DNA from: an uncultured Lachnospiraceae bacterium
GTDB taxonomy: Bacteria > Bacillota > Clostridia > Lachnospirales > Lachnospiraceae
Direction: 5' to 3'
NCBI GenBank assembly: GCA_902489925.1
Contig: CABUBX010000067.1
Coordinates: forward strand, 1-11,376
DNA: 11,376 nucleotides
This document shows, piece by piece, positions 1-6,322 of this stretch. Position numbers and translations under genes: made by a program. Under the pieces are notes generated by a model that was given only the letters and a program-made list of their open reading frames with translations, had not been told where the DNA came from and ran no database searches. How positions within the stretch are numbered: the stretch's first letter is position 1; every line of letters starts with the position of its first letter.

Positions 1-1
1 T

Positions 2-241
2 GAATTGCCTCATGAGACAGGAAGCCTTTATCATATTTTATCCCACATTATTTTTAACGGATTAAATATGTCAAGCATTGAATCCCGTCCGATTCGCGGG
101 AAGAAATGGCAGTATCGCTTTTTTATTGATGTGGAGGGCAATCTTGCCGATAAGGCAGTCATTAATGCCCTTACAGGTATCCGTTCAGAGACGGAAAAGT
201 TTAGAATTTTAGGCAATTATCGAAGTGCCGAGCCATGTTAA
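2..241 (+). CDS. pheA: Prephenate dehydratase, C-terminal ACT domain (5' partial)
   Basis: This is the last 79 codons of a gene that starts left of the window. The protein reads ELPHETGSLYHIL..., then contains ESRPIRGKKWQYRFFID, and ends ILGNYRSAEPC. This is the phenylalanine-binding ACT domain of prephenate dehydratase or of the chorismate mutase/prephenate dehydratase fusion (P-protein). The two conserved Phe-binding motifs are visible: GSLY in place of the usual GAL(V), and a perfect ESRP. The enzyme converts prephenate to phenylpyruvate in cytoplasmic phenylalanine synthesis, and the intact motifs suggest normal feedback inhibition by Phe. Whether a chorismate mutase domain is fused upstream cannot be seen. 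The in-frame TTG at position 5 is not a start: the reading frame is open to the window edge and the domain is cut in its first strand. No clear terminator follows, so some read-through into the next operon is possible. Confidence 0.9.
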   Translation, partial: ELPHETGSLYHILSHIIFNGLNMSSIESRPIRGKKWQYRFFIDVEGNLADKAVINALTGIRSETEKFRILGNYRSAEPC

Positions 242-266
242 ATGTTTGTAAAATGCCAAAAAGAGG

Positions 267-295
267 TTGAAAGCACATAAAAAATTTTGTACGAT
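267..295 (+). promoter_or_regulatory. Sigma-A-type promoter of the polyphosphate operon
   Basis: TTGAAA (267-272), a 17-bp spacer and TACGAT (290-295) make a plausible housekeeping promoter between pheA and the AAA+ ATPase gene. Transcription would start near 302, giving a leader of about 20 nt. A small palindrome, GTCAGTGAC (299-307), covers the expected start and could be an operator, but it is short enough to be chance. The -10 box matches consensus at 4 of 6 bases. Confidence 0.55.
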
Positions 296-324
296 AGGGT
301 CAGTGACTGCAGGGAGAGATAAGG

Positions 325-1635
325 ATGACGATAAGAGATAATGAATTGATTTTATACAGATATTTTCCGGATGATATTTTTAGAAAAATGGCGCAGGCAG
401 CAAAGTCGGCTGACGGCTGTCCGGGACAAAAAGAACAGCTTGTGGATGATATTTATACATGTCTTCATGAAATGGTGACTATTGCTGAAAGTCATGGCTT
501 TGAAGGCAATTTGTGGCACGGTTATCTCACCTATCTTCTGACAACCAATGAAAATGCTTTCAGTATGGCATGTGAAAAAAAGGGCAGTGTAGAGGGCAGT
601 GTCAGCACATTGGCACTTCATGATTTGGAAATTTTCAGAGAAGCCTATCAGTTTGACTGGTCGGCAGCTGAGCAGGTTTACGGGATTCATTTTTTGAGCC
701 TGATGAGTGATTTTAAAGGCTGTCAGCGGACGGGAATTGTCTACAGCCACGGTTTAAGAGACAGTATTGAGCAGCTGACGAAAGCACTTTCAGAGGCTCA
801 AAGTGCCGAAAAGATGTATGAAGCGCTGACGGCATTTTATAAGGCCTACGGCGTCGGCAAATTCGGTCTTCACAGAGCATTTAAACTGGAGGAAAACAGT
901 CCTAAGACAACGATTGTGCCGATTACGAGGACACAAAAGGTGACATTAGATGACCTGGTGGGCTATGAGCTTCAAAAAAAGAAGCTTATTGCCAATACAG
1001 AGGCCTTTGTCAAAGGAAAAAAAGCCAATAATGTACTGCTTTACGGTGACAGCGGCACAGGAAAGTCTACAAGCATCAAGGCTATTTTAAATGAATATTA
1101 TAAAGACGGTCTTAGGATGATTGAAGTTTACAAGCATCAGTTTAAAGATATTTCCAATATTATTGCCCAAATTAAGAATAGAAATTATAAGTTTATCATT
1201 TATATGGATGATTTGTCTTTTGAAGAGTTTGAGATAGAATATAAGTATTTAAAGGCTGTGATTGAGGGCGGCCTTGAGACAAAGCCGGATAATGTGCTTA
1301 TTTATGCCACCTCCAACCGGCGTCATCTGATTCGCGAGACATGGGGGGACAGAAAACAGAGTGCCGACGATGTTCACGGCGGAGATTCCATGCAGGAAAA
1401 GCTTTCACTGGCAACACGTTTTGGCGAGAGTATTTATTACGGTGCACCAAGCCAGAAGGAATATGTTGTGATTGCAAAGGCTTTGGCAAAACGTGCAGGT
1501 ATACATATGGATGAGAAAGAAATTGAGACGGAAGCCGTCCGCTGGGAGATGATGCACGGCGGGCTTTCGGGAAGAACAGCGAAGCAGTTTATCCATCATC
1601 TTTTAGGTGTTGTGCCGGAGTATGATTTAAAGTAA
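325..1635 (+). CDS. DUF815-type AAA+ ATPase, first gene of the polyphosphate operon
   Basis: A 436-residue soluble protein. Residues 1-200 form a helical N-terminal region with no motif I recognise. Residues about 205-430 match the DUF815 family of AAA+ ATPases: the block TLDDLVGYELQKK, Walker A GDSGTGKS at 241-248, Walker B FIIYMDDL at 290-297, sensor-1 ATSN ending at N331, the stretch SLATRFG with a candidate arginine finger at R365, and a sensor-2-like GLSGRTAKQF around R417. ATP binding and hydrolysis therefore look intact. The cellular role of DUF815 proteins is, to my knowledge, not established. No signal peptide or membrane segment is seen, so it should be cytoplasmic. The start is set by the purine-rich GGGAGAGATAAGG just before the ATG. 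The next gene begins 12 nt after the stop, so co-transcription with the Ppx-like gene and ppk1 is very likely, suggesting a role linked to polyphosphate or stress. That link is inference from position only. Confidence 0.85.
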   Translation: MTIRDNELILYRYFPDDIFRKMAQAAKSADGCPGQKEQLVDDIYTCLHEMVTIAESHGFEGNLWHGYLTYLLTTNENAFSMACEKKGSVEGSVSTLALHDLEIFREAYQFDWSAAEQVYGIHFLSLMSDFKGCQRTGIVYSHGLRDSIEQLTKALSEAQSAEKMYEALTAFYKAYGVGKFGLHRAFKLEENSPKTTIVPITRTQKVTLDDLVGYELQKKKLIANTEAFVKGKKANNVLLYGDSGTGKSTSIKAILNEYYKDGLRMIEVYKHQFKDISNIIAQIKNRNYKFIIYMDDLSFEEFEIEYKYLKAVIEGGLETKPDNVLIYATSNRRHLIRETWGDRKQSADDVHGGDSMQEKLSLATRFGESIYYGAPSQKEYVVIAKALAKRAGIHMDEKEIETEAVRWEMMHGGLSGRTAKQFIHHLLGVVPEYDLK

Positions 1636-1647
1636 AGGGGTGAAAAG

Positions 1648-3189
1648 ATGGCACTTAAAACATATGCAGCCATAGAAATCGGCTCAAAGGAACTTGTGCT
1701 GAAGGTTTACGAGATTGGAAAACGTATTGGCATCCGGCAGCTGGATTGTGTGAAATATATGCTGGACCTTGGCAGCAGTGCTTATTCGGAAGGGTATATC
1801 GGTTATGAACAGGTCAATGAGCTTTGTGATGTTCTGAAAAAATTCAAGTTAAAGCTGGAGGAATATAAAGTCGATGATTATGTGGCTTATGGGGGCAGTG
1901 CACTGAGAGAGGCAGAAAACGGAAGTCTTGTACTTGACCAGATTAAGGTGCGCACAGGTTTGAAAATCAATCAGATGGGCAATGCGCAGCAGCGGTTTCT
2001 TGTATTCAAATCAATTGCCTTTAAGATGGAAAATTTTGAGCAGTTGATTAAGGAGGGCGCGATCATTATAGACCTCGGTTCTGGAAGCCTTCAGGTATCA
2101 GTGTTTGAGGCCGGTGTGCTTCAATTCAGCCAAAATATTCGTGTCGGTGCGCTTCGCATCCGTGAGGTGCTCTCATCCTTAGAAGGCCAGACCTCAAACT
2201 TTACAAATGTCATTCAGGAGTTTGTGGACAACAATATTCAGGCTTTTCGAGGGGCAAATTTAAAGGCGATGAAGATTAAGCATGCGATTGTTGTCGGTGA
2301 TGAATTTTCTTCAATTATTCATTATATTAACAAAAATAACGGCAAGGCTTCTTTGAGTGCTTCACAGTTTCAAAAGTTTTATGCCAAGCTTTTGGCTTTG
2401 GAAACACCGGAAAAGATTGCCGAACAGTATGAAGTCCCTTATGAGCTTGCGACGGTGCTTGTGCCGGCGGCGATTGTCTATAAAAATATATTGGACAGAA
2501 CGTCAGCTTCAACGATATGGGAGGCGGCTTCGGATTTATGTGACGGCATGGCTTTGGAATACAGTCAGAAGGTCGAGCGTTTTTTGCTGGCGCATGATTT
2601 CACAAAAGATATTTTGAATAATGTAAAAAATATTGCAGCCCGCTATGAAAGTGACGTGAACCATGTGAATAATGTGTCGATGATTGCCAAAGCGCTTTTC
2701 GACGGTACAAAAAAGATTTCAGGCCTTAAAGAGAGGCATCGGCTTTTGCTTCAGGTAGCTGTGGCACTTCACGATTCCGGCAAGTTTATTAACAGTGACA
2801 ACAGCAATTTTAACGCCAGCCATATTATCAGAGAGAGTGAGTTAATCGGTCTCACCGATGCGGAAAAAGAAATTGCTGCGGGTATTGTACTTTATAATTC
2901 CAGTGCATTTGTGCCGAAATTCGAGAATATGAGCCGCGAGCTTGATAAGGAAAGCTATATAGCGATGCTTAAAATAACAGCTATATTCAAGCTTGCCAAT
3001 GCGATGGACAGAAGTCATAAGCAAAAGATTGAAAAAATCCGTGTCAATATTACGGAGACACAGGTTCAGATTATTGCAGATACAATTTATGATATAACGC
3101 TTGAACAGGGCATGGTTGAAGAAAAGGCGTATTTTTTTGAGGAGATTTACGGTCTGCGTCCTGTTTTGCGTCAAAAAAGAAATGTGTAG
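1648..3189 (+). CDS. Ppx/GppA-family protein with C-terminal HD domain, catalytic residues altered
   Basis: A 513-residue protein with the ASKHA-fold layout of exopolyphosphatase/guanosine pentaphosphatase: AAIEIGSKEL at 7-16 (phosphate loop 1), GGSALREAENG at 82-92, a GNAQQR segment at 111-116, and IIDLGSGSLQV at 140-150 (phosphate loop 2). A Ppx-type HD domain follows at about 320-470, with H339, ALHDSGKF (H375/D376), H392 and D454 (NAMDRSH). The family normally hydrolyses polyphosphate or pppGpp. Here key positions differ. Aligned by eye to E. coli Ppx, the loop-1 Asp17 is Glu10, the catalytic Glu121 of GNEEAR is Gln114, and Glu150 of DIGGGSTE is Gln149; only Asp143 (here D142) is kept. 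Phosphatase activity is therefore doubtful, and the protein may sense or bind polyP or nucleotides, or act through its HD domain. SD AAAGGGGTG precedes the ATG. It is operonic with ppk1, whose translation begins within 15 nt. Family call firm, activity uncertain. Confidence 0.85.
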   Translation: MALKTYAAIEIGSKELVLKVYEIGKRIGIRQLDCVKYMLDLGSSAYSEGYIGYEQVNELCDVLKKFKLKLEEYKVDDYVAYGGSALREAENGSLVLDQIKVRTGLKINQMGNAQQRFLVFKSIAFKMENFEQLIKEGAIIIDLGSGSLQVSVFEAGVLQFSQNIRVGALRIREVLSSLEGQTSNFTNVIQEFVDNNIQAFRGANLKAMKIKHAIVVGDEFSSIIHYINKNNGKASLSASQFQKFYAKLLALETPEKIAEQYEVPYELATVLVPAAIVYKNILDRTSASTIWEAASDLCDGMALEYSQKVERFLLAHDFTKDILNNVKNIAARYESDVNHVNNVSMIAKALFDGTKKISGLKERHRLLLQVAVALHDSGKFINSDNSNFNASHIIRESELIGLTDAEKEIAAGIVLYNSSAFVPKFENMSRELDKESYIAMLKITAIFKLANAMDRSHKQKIEKIRVNITETQVQIIADTIYDITLEQGMVEEKAYFFEEIYGLRPVLRQKRNV

Positions 3190-3201
3190 AAGGTGGGGGA
3201 T

Positions 3202-5346
3202 ATGATGACATCAGCAGAAATCAGCAAACCGGAAAATTTTACAAACAGGGAGTTAAGCTGGCTTGAATTTAACTATCGAGTGCTCAGTGAGGCGCGGGAT
3301 AAGACGCTACCGCTTTTTGAGCGATTGAAGTTTTTAAGTATTACGGCATCAAATTTAGATGAATTTTTTATGATTCGTGTTGCCTCATTGAAGGACATGG
3401 TGCATGTGGGCTATTCTAAAAAAGATATTGCGGGGATGACGCCGTCTGAGCAGCTTGCTGCAATCAGCAAAAAGACCCATGAGATGAGCAGCCTTCAGTA
3501 CAGCACCTACAGCCGTTCATTTCTTCCGGCGCTTAAAAAAGAACATTTTCATATTGTGAATCATTTTGAGGATTTGAATAAGACTCAGGCTGCTTATGTC
3601 GATGAATATTTTATGCGTGATGTGTATCCTGTGCTGACACCGATGGCGGTGGATTCCTCACGGCCGTTTCCGCTGATTCGCAATAAGACATTGAATATCG
3701 GGGCGCTTATTTGCGAAAAAGGTCATAAGAATGAAAAGAATTATGACTTTGCGACCGTACAGGTACCGGGTGTGCTTCCGAGATTTGTCGTGATTCCTTC
3801 GGAAAATAAAGAGGACACAACGATTATTCTTTTAGAGCAGATTATCGAGAAGAATATAAGCCGTCTGTTCTTAAACTATGAGGTTATCTGTGCGCACCCT
3901 TATCGAATTATGCGAAATGCCGACCTTACAATCGAGGAGGAGGAAGCGCAGGATTTGCTTATTGAGATTCAAAAGCAGCTTAAAAAGCGCCAGTGGGGCG
4001 AGGTTATCCGCCTCGAGGTGGAAGACGGCATGGATAAGCGGCTCTTAAAAATGCTTAAAAAAGAGCTGAATGTGGATGAGAGTGATATTTACCGCATAGC
4101 AGGACCACTTGATTTGACTTTCCTGATGAAGGTCAACGGCATGAAGGGCTTTGAGCATTTGAAGTATAAAAAATATGTGCCGGCTGCAGTGCCTGCCTTA
4201 AATACGGAGGAGGATATTTTTACTCAAATCCGCCGCCATGATATTATTTTAAACCATCCGTATCAGACCTTTGACCCGGTTGTTGATTTTGTCCGCCAGG
4301 CAGCCAAAGACCCGAATGTCCTTGCAATTAAGCAAACACTTTATCGTGTCAGCGGCAATTCGCCGATTATTGCTTCTCTGGCAGAGGCTGCGGATAATGG
4401 CAAACAGGTTTCGGTGCTTGTGGAGTTGAAGGCACGTTTTGACGAGGAAAATAATATTGCATGGGCTAAGATGCTTGAAAAGGCAGGCTGCCATGTCATT
4501 TACGGTCTTGTCGGTCTTAAAGTGCACAGCAAAATCACGCTTGTTGTCAGAAGGGATGAGGACGGCATCCGCCGTTATGTGCATCTTGGTACAGGAAATT
4601 ATAATGATGCAACCGCAAAGCTTTATACGGATATGGGACTTTTGACATGTCAAAATCCAATCGGAGAAGATGCGACCGCCGTCTTTAATATGCTGTCGGG
4701 ATATTCAGAGCCTGCCGGCTGGAATAAGCTGATTGTAGCGCCAATTTGGATTCGTGACCGTTTTGAAGAATTGATTGAGCGGGAAAAGATGCATGCACTG
4801 GAGGGAAAACCGGCAAGAATTATAGCGAAGATGAATTCCCTCTGTGATAAGCGTATCATTGAAAAGCTTTATGAGGCGGCATCAGCGGGTGTAAAAATTG
4901 ATTTGATTATCCGTGGCATCTGCTGTCTTAAAGTCGGTATTCCAGGCATCAGCGAGAATATTACCGTGCGCTCGATTGTAGGAAATTTCCTTGAGCATAG
5001 CAGAATTTTCTATTTTTATGATAATGGGCGGGAAGATGTTTTTATGGGCAGTGCAGACTGGATGCCTAGAAATCTTGACAAGAGGGTTGAGATTGTTTTC
5101 CCTGTGGAGGATGATTTGTGTAAGAACGAAGTGATGGAGGTGCTTAAAGTGCAGCTCGAGGATAATGTAAAGGCACATATCCTTAAACCGGACGATTCTT
5201 ACGAGAAGGTCGATAAGCGTGGGAAGACATTAGTTTCATCGCAGGATTATTTCTGCAAGAAAGCAAAAGAAAGGGCACGGCATAAGGATGGTGAAGCCGA
5301 AACACCTTCAAGAGTTTTTGAGCCGCTGTACAAAGCAGAAGAATAG
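3202..5346 (+). CDS. ppk1: Polyphosphate kinase 1
   Basis: Ppk1 reversibly transfers the gamma-phosphate of ATP to inorganic polyphosphate; it is often membrane-associated. The protein is 714 residues from the chosen start, near the usual 690-720. N-terminal domain hallmarks are NRELSWLEFNYRVL and TASNLDEFFMIRVA. The two phospholipase-D-like catalytic domains carry the essential histidines: H442 in VGLKVHSKITLVVRR (E. coli His435, autophosphorylated) and H599 in FLEHSRIFYF (E. coli His592). SADWMPRNLDKRVE follows, as is typical, so the enzyme looks fully active. Start choice: an in-frame GTG at 3193 lies inside the ribosome-binding sequence AGAAGGTGG (3188-3196), so the ATG at 3202, or the adjacent ATG at 3205, is more likely. 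The gene follows the Ppx-like gene directly and ends in front of a strong hairpin terminator. The C-terminus is a charged tail (KKAKERARHKDGEAE) beyond the catalytic core. Confidence 0.96.
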   Translation: MMTSAEISKPENFTNRELSWLEFNYRVLSEARDKTLPLFERLKFLSITASNLDEFFMIRVASLKDMVHVGYSKKDIAGMTPSEQLAAISKKTHEMSSLQYSTYSRSFLPALKKEHFHIVNHFEDLNKTQAAYVDEYFMRDVYPVLTPMAVDSSRPFPLIRNKTLNIGALICEKGHKNEKNYDFATVQVPGVLPRFVVIPSENKEDTTIILLEQIIEKNISRLFLNYEVICAHPYRIMRNADLTIEEEEAQDLLIEIQKQLKKRQWGEVIRLEVEDGMDKRLLKMLKKELNVDESDIYRIAGPLDLTFLMKVNGMKGFEHLKYKKYVPAAVPALNTEEDIFTQIRRHDIILNHPYQTFDPVVDFVRQAAKDPNVLAIKQTLYRVSGNSPIIASLAEAADNGKQVSVLVELKARFDEENNIAWAKMLEKAGCHVIYGLVGLKVHSKITLVVRRDEDGIRRYVHLGTGNYNDATAKLYTDMGLLTCQNPIGEDATAVFNMLSGYSEPAGWNKLIVAPIWIRDRFEELIEREKMHALEGKPARIIAKMNSLCDKRIIEKLYEAASAGVKIDLIIRGICCLKVGIPGISENITVRSIVGNFLEHSRIFYFYDNGREDVFMGSADWMPRNLDKRVEIVFPVEDDLCKNEVMEVLKVQLEDNVKAHILKPDDSYEKVDKRGKTLVSSQDYFCKKAKERARHKDGEAETPSRVFEPLYKAEE

Positions 5347-5357
5347 AAATTTATAAA

Positions 5358-5380
5358 ATGACTCATATTTCCCGAGTCAT
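5358..5380. repeat. Small inverted repeat before the main terminator
   Basis: ATGACTC (5358-5364) and GAGTCAT (5374-5380) can form a 7-bp stem with a 9-nt loop, and the plus strand continues directly into AAAAAA. The stem sits 12 nt after the ppk1 stop and immediately before the larger terminator rod. No T-run follows on the plus strand. Read on the minus strand it is followed by TTTTATAA, so it could be a weak second terminator for the convergent gene. Confidence 0.4.
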
Positions 5381-5381
5381 A

Positions 5382-5449
5382 AAAAAGCCTCCGACAGTAA
5401 GGTGTGTAGCTTAAATACGGTACACATACCTTGCAACCGGAGGCTTTTT
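5382..5449. terminator. Bidirectional terminator shared by ppk1 and the convergent gene
   Basis: AAAAAGCCTCCG (5382-5393) pairs perfectly with CGGAGGCTTTTT (5438-5449), a 12-bp stem with a T-run on either strand. Inside it, AAGGTGTGTA (5399-5408) pairs with TACACATACCTT (5421-5432) apart from a 2-nt bulge, giving a stacked two-tier rod. It lies between the stop of ppk1 (5346) and the stop of the minus-strand gene (5452), so it can end both transcripts. Confidence 0.9.
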
Positions 5450-5451
5450 AA

Positions 5452-6108
5452 TTAATAAAATTCATCCATAATATTATAATAGGCATTCATATCAATGTTG
5501 GCATAGATATAAAAGCAGATGATAAGCCATACGATGGCTAAAACTAAGAAAACAATATTAAGGACGATTGAGGCGATTGCCATGCCGCGTCCATAAGGCT
5601 TTTTGTAGCCGATAATTGCAAGAACAAGACCGACGATATTCATAGGGATTCCGATATACGGAAACAGGCAGCATGGGAGGATGCTTAAAATACCGATAAC
5701 AAGCGCCGCAATGGCAAATCCGTTATATGGCTGGTGCCCGTTGTTGTACGGAGGCTGATAGCCGTTATTCTGGTAATTGTAATTGGTGCCGCTATTTTGC
5801 TGATTCCAGCTGTTTTGATTGTTCCAGTCGTTAGGATTACCCTGTTGGTTATTCCGGTTGTTTTGATTATTCCAGTTTTGCTGGCTGTCCCAGTTTTGCT
5901 GGTTATTCCAGTTTTGCTGGTTGTCCCAGTTTGGCTGAGTATTCCAGCCGTCGGAATTGTCCGGCTGAGTATTCCAGCTGTCATATGTGTTGTTTTCTGT
6001 ATTTTGAGTGTCTGTACTGCTATTTTGCTTTGGACCGAAACGCTGGCCGCAGAACTTGCAGAAGGTTGCCTCGTTTGTATTTTCTGAACCGCAATTTGGG
6101 CAAATCAT
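5452..6108 (-). CDS. Zinc-ribbon, Asn/Gln-rich, DUF4190-like membrane protein
   Basis: A 218-residue protein with three parts. Residues 1-25 are a zinc ribbon with two CxxC pairs (C3/C6 in CPNC, C17/C20 in CKFC). Residues about 30-130 are a low-complexity linker dominated by Asn, Gln, Trp, Asp and Tyr, with repeats of the NQQNWN/NQQNWD type and later GYQPP/YNNGHQPY. Residues 131-204 contain hydrophobic segments (about 131-150, 150-167 and 176-204) around a YKKPYGRGMAIAS loop, resembling DUF4190-type small membrane domains common in Firmicutes. The specific function is unknown. The frame is open 17 codons further upstream, but the ATG at 6108 has a perfect GAAGGAGG 8 nt before it and puts the zinc ribbon at the N-terminus, as in related proteins. 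It stands alone, with its own promoter, convergent with ppk1 and divergent from the GH2 gene. The architecture is seen directly; the DUF4190 assignment is by resemblance. Confidence 0.85.
   Translation of the reverse strand: MICPNCGSENTNEATFCKFCGQRFGPKQNSSTDTQNTENNTYDSWNTQPDNSDGWNTQPNWDNQQNWNNQQNWDSQQNWNNQNNRNNQQGNPNDWNNQNSWNQQNSGTNYNYQNNGYQPPYNNGHQPYNGFAIAALVIGILSILPCCLFPYIGIPMNIVGLVLAIIGYKKPYGRGMAIASIVLNIVFLVLAIVWLIICFYIYANIDMNAYYNIMDEFY
5869..5940. repeat. Four 18-bp tandem repeats inside the linker coding region
   Basis: Four consecutive 18-bp units begin at 5869, 5887, 5905 and 5923. The plus-strand pattern alternates ATTCCAGTTTTGCTGGTT and GTCCCAGTTTTGCTGGTT, and the last unit is degenerate. 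On the coding (minus) strand each encodes a six-residue NQQNWN or NQQNWD/S-type repeat. Further diverged copies are seen on both sides. In-frame 18-bp units would let the linker lengthen or shorten by slippage without a frameshift. Confidence 0.85.
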
Positions 6109-6130
6109 CGTAAATTCCTCCTTCGTATAT

Positions 6131-6143
6131 AAATACAGTATTT
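6131..6143. promoter_or_regulatory. Palindrome at the start of the zinc-ribbon gene transcript
   Basis: AAATAC, one base, then GTATTT form a perfect 6-bp inverted repeat just downstream of the -10 box of the minus-strand promoter, over or next to the expected start of transcription. The position fits an operator, but the AT-rich sequence makes chance quite likely. Confidence 0.25.
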
Positions 6144-6150
6144 GTATAAA

Positions 6151-6179
6151 ATCATACATGATTTTTGTGGAGTTTTCAA
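6151..6179 (-). promoter_or_regulatory. Promoter of the zinc-ribbon membrane protein gene
   Basis: Read on the minus strand: TTGAAA (6179-6174), exactly 17 bp, then TATGAT (6156-6151). The predicted transcript would start near 6144 and reach the AGGAGG ribosome site after about 20-25 nt. Good match to the housekeeping sigma consensus and correctly placed. Confidence 0.7.
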
Positions 6180-6207
6180 GTAAAAATATGTTGGCACAGA
6201 GAGAATA

Positions 6208-6230
6208 TTGTCAGAGAAATACGTTGACAA
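6208..6230. promoter_or_regulatory. Inverted repeat overlapping the -35 box of the GH2 promoter
   Basis: TTGTCA (6208-6213) and TGACAA (6225-6230) are perfect 6-bp inverted repeats separated by 11 bp. The right arm covers almost all of the TTGACA -35 box, so a dimeric regulator bound here would interfere with RNA polymerase at the sugar operon. No regulator gene is present in the window, and part of the match is forced by the -35 consensus itself. Confidence 0.3.
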
Positions 6231-6252
6231 AGCTGCCGGTTGGTGGAATACT
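6224..6252 (+). promoter_or_regulatory. Promoter of the GH2-transporter operon
   Basis: A perfect TTGACA (6224-6229), a 17-bp spacer and AATACT (6247-6252; 4 of 6 consensus bases). A transcript from about 6259 would have a leader of roughly 60 nt before the GH2 start. The strong -35 with a weak -10 would suit a promoter needing control or activation. Confidence 0.55.
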
Positions 6253-6322
6253 GAAAGAGTAAAAATAAAGAATTTGTGAAAAGGTATCAAAAAAATTTGG
6301 AAAATGGGGTGAGATATTAGCG

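Noticed and set aside
3193..3201. GTG at 3193 as start of ppk1
   Set aside because: The GTG lies within the Shine-Dalgarno sequence itself; ATG 3202/3205 is properly spaced and adds no loss to the conserved N-terminus.
4249..4653. 134-codon minus-strand frame inside ppk1
   Set aside because: It lies antisense to the conserved Ppk1 catalytic region with no start signals, so it is a shadow of the real gene.
5869..5940. Regular short repeats as a possible CRISPR array
   Set aside because: Units are contiguous, 18 bp, in frame, and lack unique spacers; they encode a protein repeat.
5734..6087. Plus-strand reading frame rich in Val/Ile/Pro/Leu (VPVLLVIPVLLVVPV-like)
   Set aside because: It is the antisense of the 18-bp repeats in the zinc-ribbon gene. 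It has no ribosome site or family match, and the opposite strand has clear CxxC motifs, SD and promoter.
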